Positions 62,810-64,000 of a DNA stretch of 64,000 nucleotides are shown piece by piece. Both the position numbers and the translations under genes were made by a program. Origin of the DNA: Mycobacterium sp. E2479 (lineage in GTDB: Bacteria > Actinomycetota > Actinomycetes > Mycobacteriales > Mycobacteriaceae); contig NZ_LZJR01000006.1 in NCBI RefSeq assembly GCF_001667925.1, positions 32,650 through 96,649 on the forward strand. Direction: 5' to 3'. The notes under the pieces are model-generated. The model did not search any database and had not been told where the DNA came from. It was given only the letters and a program-made list of their open reading frames with translations. Position 1 is the stretch's first letter. Each line of letters opens with the position of its first letter.

Positions 62810-64000
62810 ATGACCGTCCATGTGGGCGACCACGAGTTGGTCCTCGATCCCTATGATTACGACTTCCACGAAGATCCGTACCCCTACTACAAGCGCCTGC
62901 GCGACGAAGCCCCGCTGTATCGCAATGACGAGCTGAAGTTCTGGGCGCTGTCGAGGCACCAAGACGTGCTGCAGGGATTCCGCAACAGCACAACGCTTTC
63001 CAACAAGTACGGCGTCTCGCTCGACCCCGCGTCGCGAGGCCCGCATGCCAGCAAGACGATGTCGTTCCTGGCGATGGACGATCCCGCCCATCTGCGGCTG
63101 CGGACGCTCGTCTCAAAAGGCTTCACCCCGCGCCGGATTCGCGAACTCGAGCCGCGCGTCACCGAGATCGCGAGCAAGCATCTCAACACCATGCTGGACA
63201 AGGGCAGGGACGGTGCGGTCGACTACATCGACGAGTTCGCCGGCAAGCTGCCCATGGACGTCATCTCCGAGTTGATGGGAGTACCCGAGCCGGATCGCGA
63301 TCAGGTTCGGACCTGGGCCGACGGGGTCATGCACCGCGAGGCAGGAGTCACCGACGTGCCACCGGAGGCCGTCGAGGCCTCCCTTAACCTGATCGTCTAC
63401 TACCAGGGGATGGTGGCCGAGCGGCGCGAGCAGCCGACCGGGGATCTGACCTCGGCGCTGCTGGAAGCCGAGATCGACGGTGACCGGCTCACCGATGACG
63501 AAGTGCTCGGCTTCATGTTCCTGATGGTGATCGCCGGCAACGAGACCACCACCAAACTGCTTGCCAATGCCGCCTTTTGGGGTCACAAGAACCCTGACCA
63601 GCTGACGCCGATCTACCAGGATCTGTCACGGGTGCCGCTGTGGGTCGAGGAGACCCTGCGCTACGACACCTCCAGCCAGATCCTGGCTCGTACCGTGTCG
63701 GGCAAGCTCACCCTTTACGACACCACCATTCCCGAGGGTGACGTTCTGCTGCTGTTGCCCGGTTCCGGGCACCGCGACGAGCGGGTCTTCGACAATCCCG
63801 ACCACTACTTGATCGGGCGCGAAATCGGGCCCAAACTGTTGAGTTTCGGTAGCGGCGCGCACTTCTGCCTGGGCGCGCATCTGGCGCGAATGGAAGCCCG
63901 GGTCGCGCTCACCGAGTTGTTCAAGCGAATCCGCGGACATTGCTCGAGTGGACGCGGACGGCGTTGGCCTCGTCCACCTCGTACCCGCGGATTCGCTTGA
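62810..64000 (+). CDS. cyp123: Cytochrome P450 CYP123, with an atypical C-terminal tail
   Basis: A P450 starting directly after the TetR stop. The I-helix motif is AGNETTTKLL (about residue 243), the ExxR region is EETLRYD, and the heme loop is FGSGAHFCLGAHLARMEAR with Cys near residue 349. Up to ELFKRIRG (about residue 380) it matches CYP123 (Rv0766c). After that the frame gives an Arg/Pro-rich tail (HCSSGRGRRWPRPP, then RTRGFA) and stops at the last bases of the window. CYP123 tails normally read like VRVHSSNVRGFA; here a VH lies in another frame and RGFA in this one. One or two small indels near 63940-63985 are likely, and the true end may lie beyond the window. Confidence 0.85.
   Translation: MTVHVGDHELVLDPYDYDFHEDPYPYYKRLRDEAPLYRNDELKFWALSRHQDVLQGFRNSTTLSNKYGVSLDPASRGPHASKTMSFLAMDDPAHLRLRTLVSKGFTPRRIRELEPRVTEIASKHLNTMLDKGRDGAVDYIDEFAGKLPMDVISELMGVPEPDRDQVRTWADGVMHREAGVTDVPPEAVEASLNLIVYYQGMVAERREQPTGDLTSALLEAEIDGDRLTDDEVLGFMFLMVIAGNETTTKLLANAAFWGHKNPDQLTPIYQDLSRVPLWVEETLRYDTSSQILARTVSGKLTLYDTTIPEGDVLLLLPGSGHRDERVFDNPDHYLIGREIGPKLLSFGSGAHFCLGAHLARMEARVALTELFKRIRGHCSSGRGRRWPRPPRTRGFA

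Overview
The window is high-GC actinobacterial DNA that I read as a chromosome segment of a Mycobacterium, probably a slow grower. The evidence is gene order: from left to right it follows M. tuberculosis H37Rv backwards from the pst/mshD locus (about Rv0820) to cyp123 (Rv0766c). It carries mycothiol synthase, an LmeA-type envelope protein, a DyP/encapsulin pair, CYP126 and CYP123. GTG/TTG starts and leaderless TANNNT promoters are common. I cannot name the species. I saw no rRNA, tRNA, CRISPR array or insertion sequence. Statements about H37Rv order and family membership are from memory and were not searched.

Layout. 0-6.3 kb: pstS (cut by the window edge), mshD, glnR, lmeA, thiX, a polycysteine leader ORF, then a sulfur operon (DUF4395, cysA2, sseC2), a 32-residue leaderless membrane peptide and an Rv0813c-type nitrobindin. 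6.3-9 kb: a candidate small RNA, pabC, a strong palindromic operator, ygfZ and a DUF3073 gene. 9-16 kb: purM, purF, an SCP-like gene, a CPBP protease and purL, then a glyoxalase-fold gene, all leftward. 16-20 kb: a frameshifted deazaflavin-type reductase, DoxX, pepC, and the DyP-encapsulin operon behind a repeat-built promoter. 20-32.7 kb: an accessory block unlike H37Rv, with an SDR, a MOSC-ferredoxin-reductase fusion, an alpha/beta hydrolase, twin TetR genes, a quinone oxidoreductase, DUF427, VOC, TMEM175, HAD and cupin genes, GntR, YbjN, an acyltransferase and a wax-ester-synthase relic.

32.7-52 kb returns to the conserved backbone: purQ/purS, Rv0787- to Rv0783c-like genes, an intact ptrB, purC, an SLAC1 transporter, cyp126, purB, DUF429, TetR/esterase, ggtA and purD. 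52-58.4 kb is a second insertion relative to H37Rv: MarR with an aldo-keto reductase, a serine hydrolase and a 1120-residue cyclase/NB-ARC/TPR/LuxR regulator. 58.4-64 kb is the Rv0771-Rv0766c catabolic cluster (CMD, HIBADH, SDR and aldA leftward; TetR and cyp123 rightward).

How the genes work together. Eight purine genes (purM, F, L, Q, S, C, B, D) are scattered but nearly co-directional. Four of them (purM, L, C, D) have a -10 hexamer six to eight bases before the start codon and so look leaderless. The sulfur genes appear to be under a translating polycysteine sensor. Four local regulators (TetR twins, MarR, Rv0767c-type TetR, Rv0775-type TetR) each sit beside palindromes that look like their own operators. 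The best leads for new biology are the candidate sRNA after pabC, the duplicated operator of the TetR-twin regulon, and the repeat that seems to have multiplied the DyP-encapsulin promoter.
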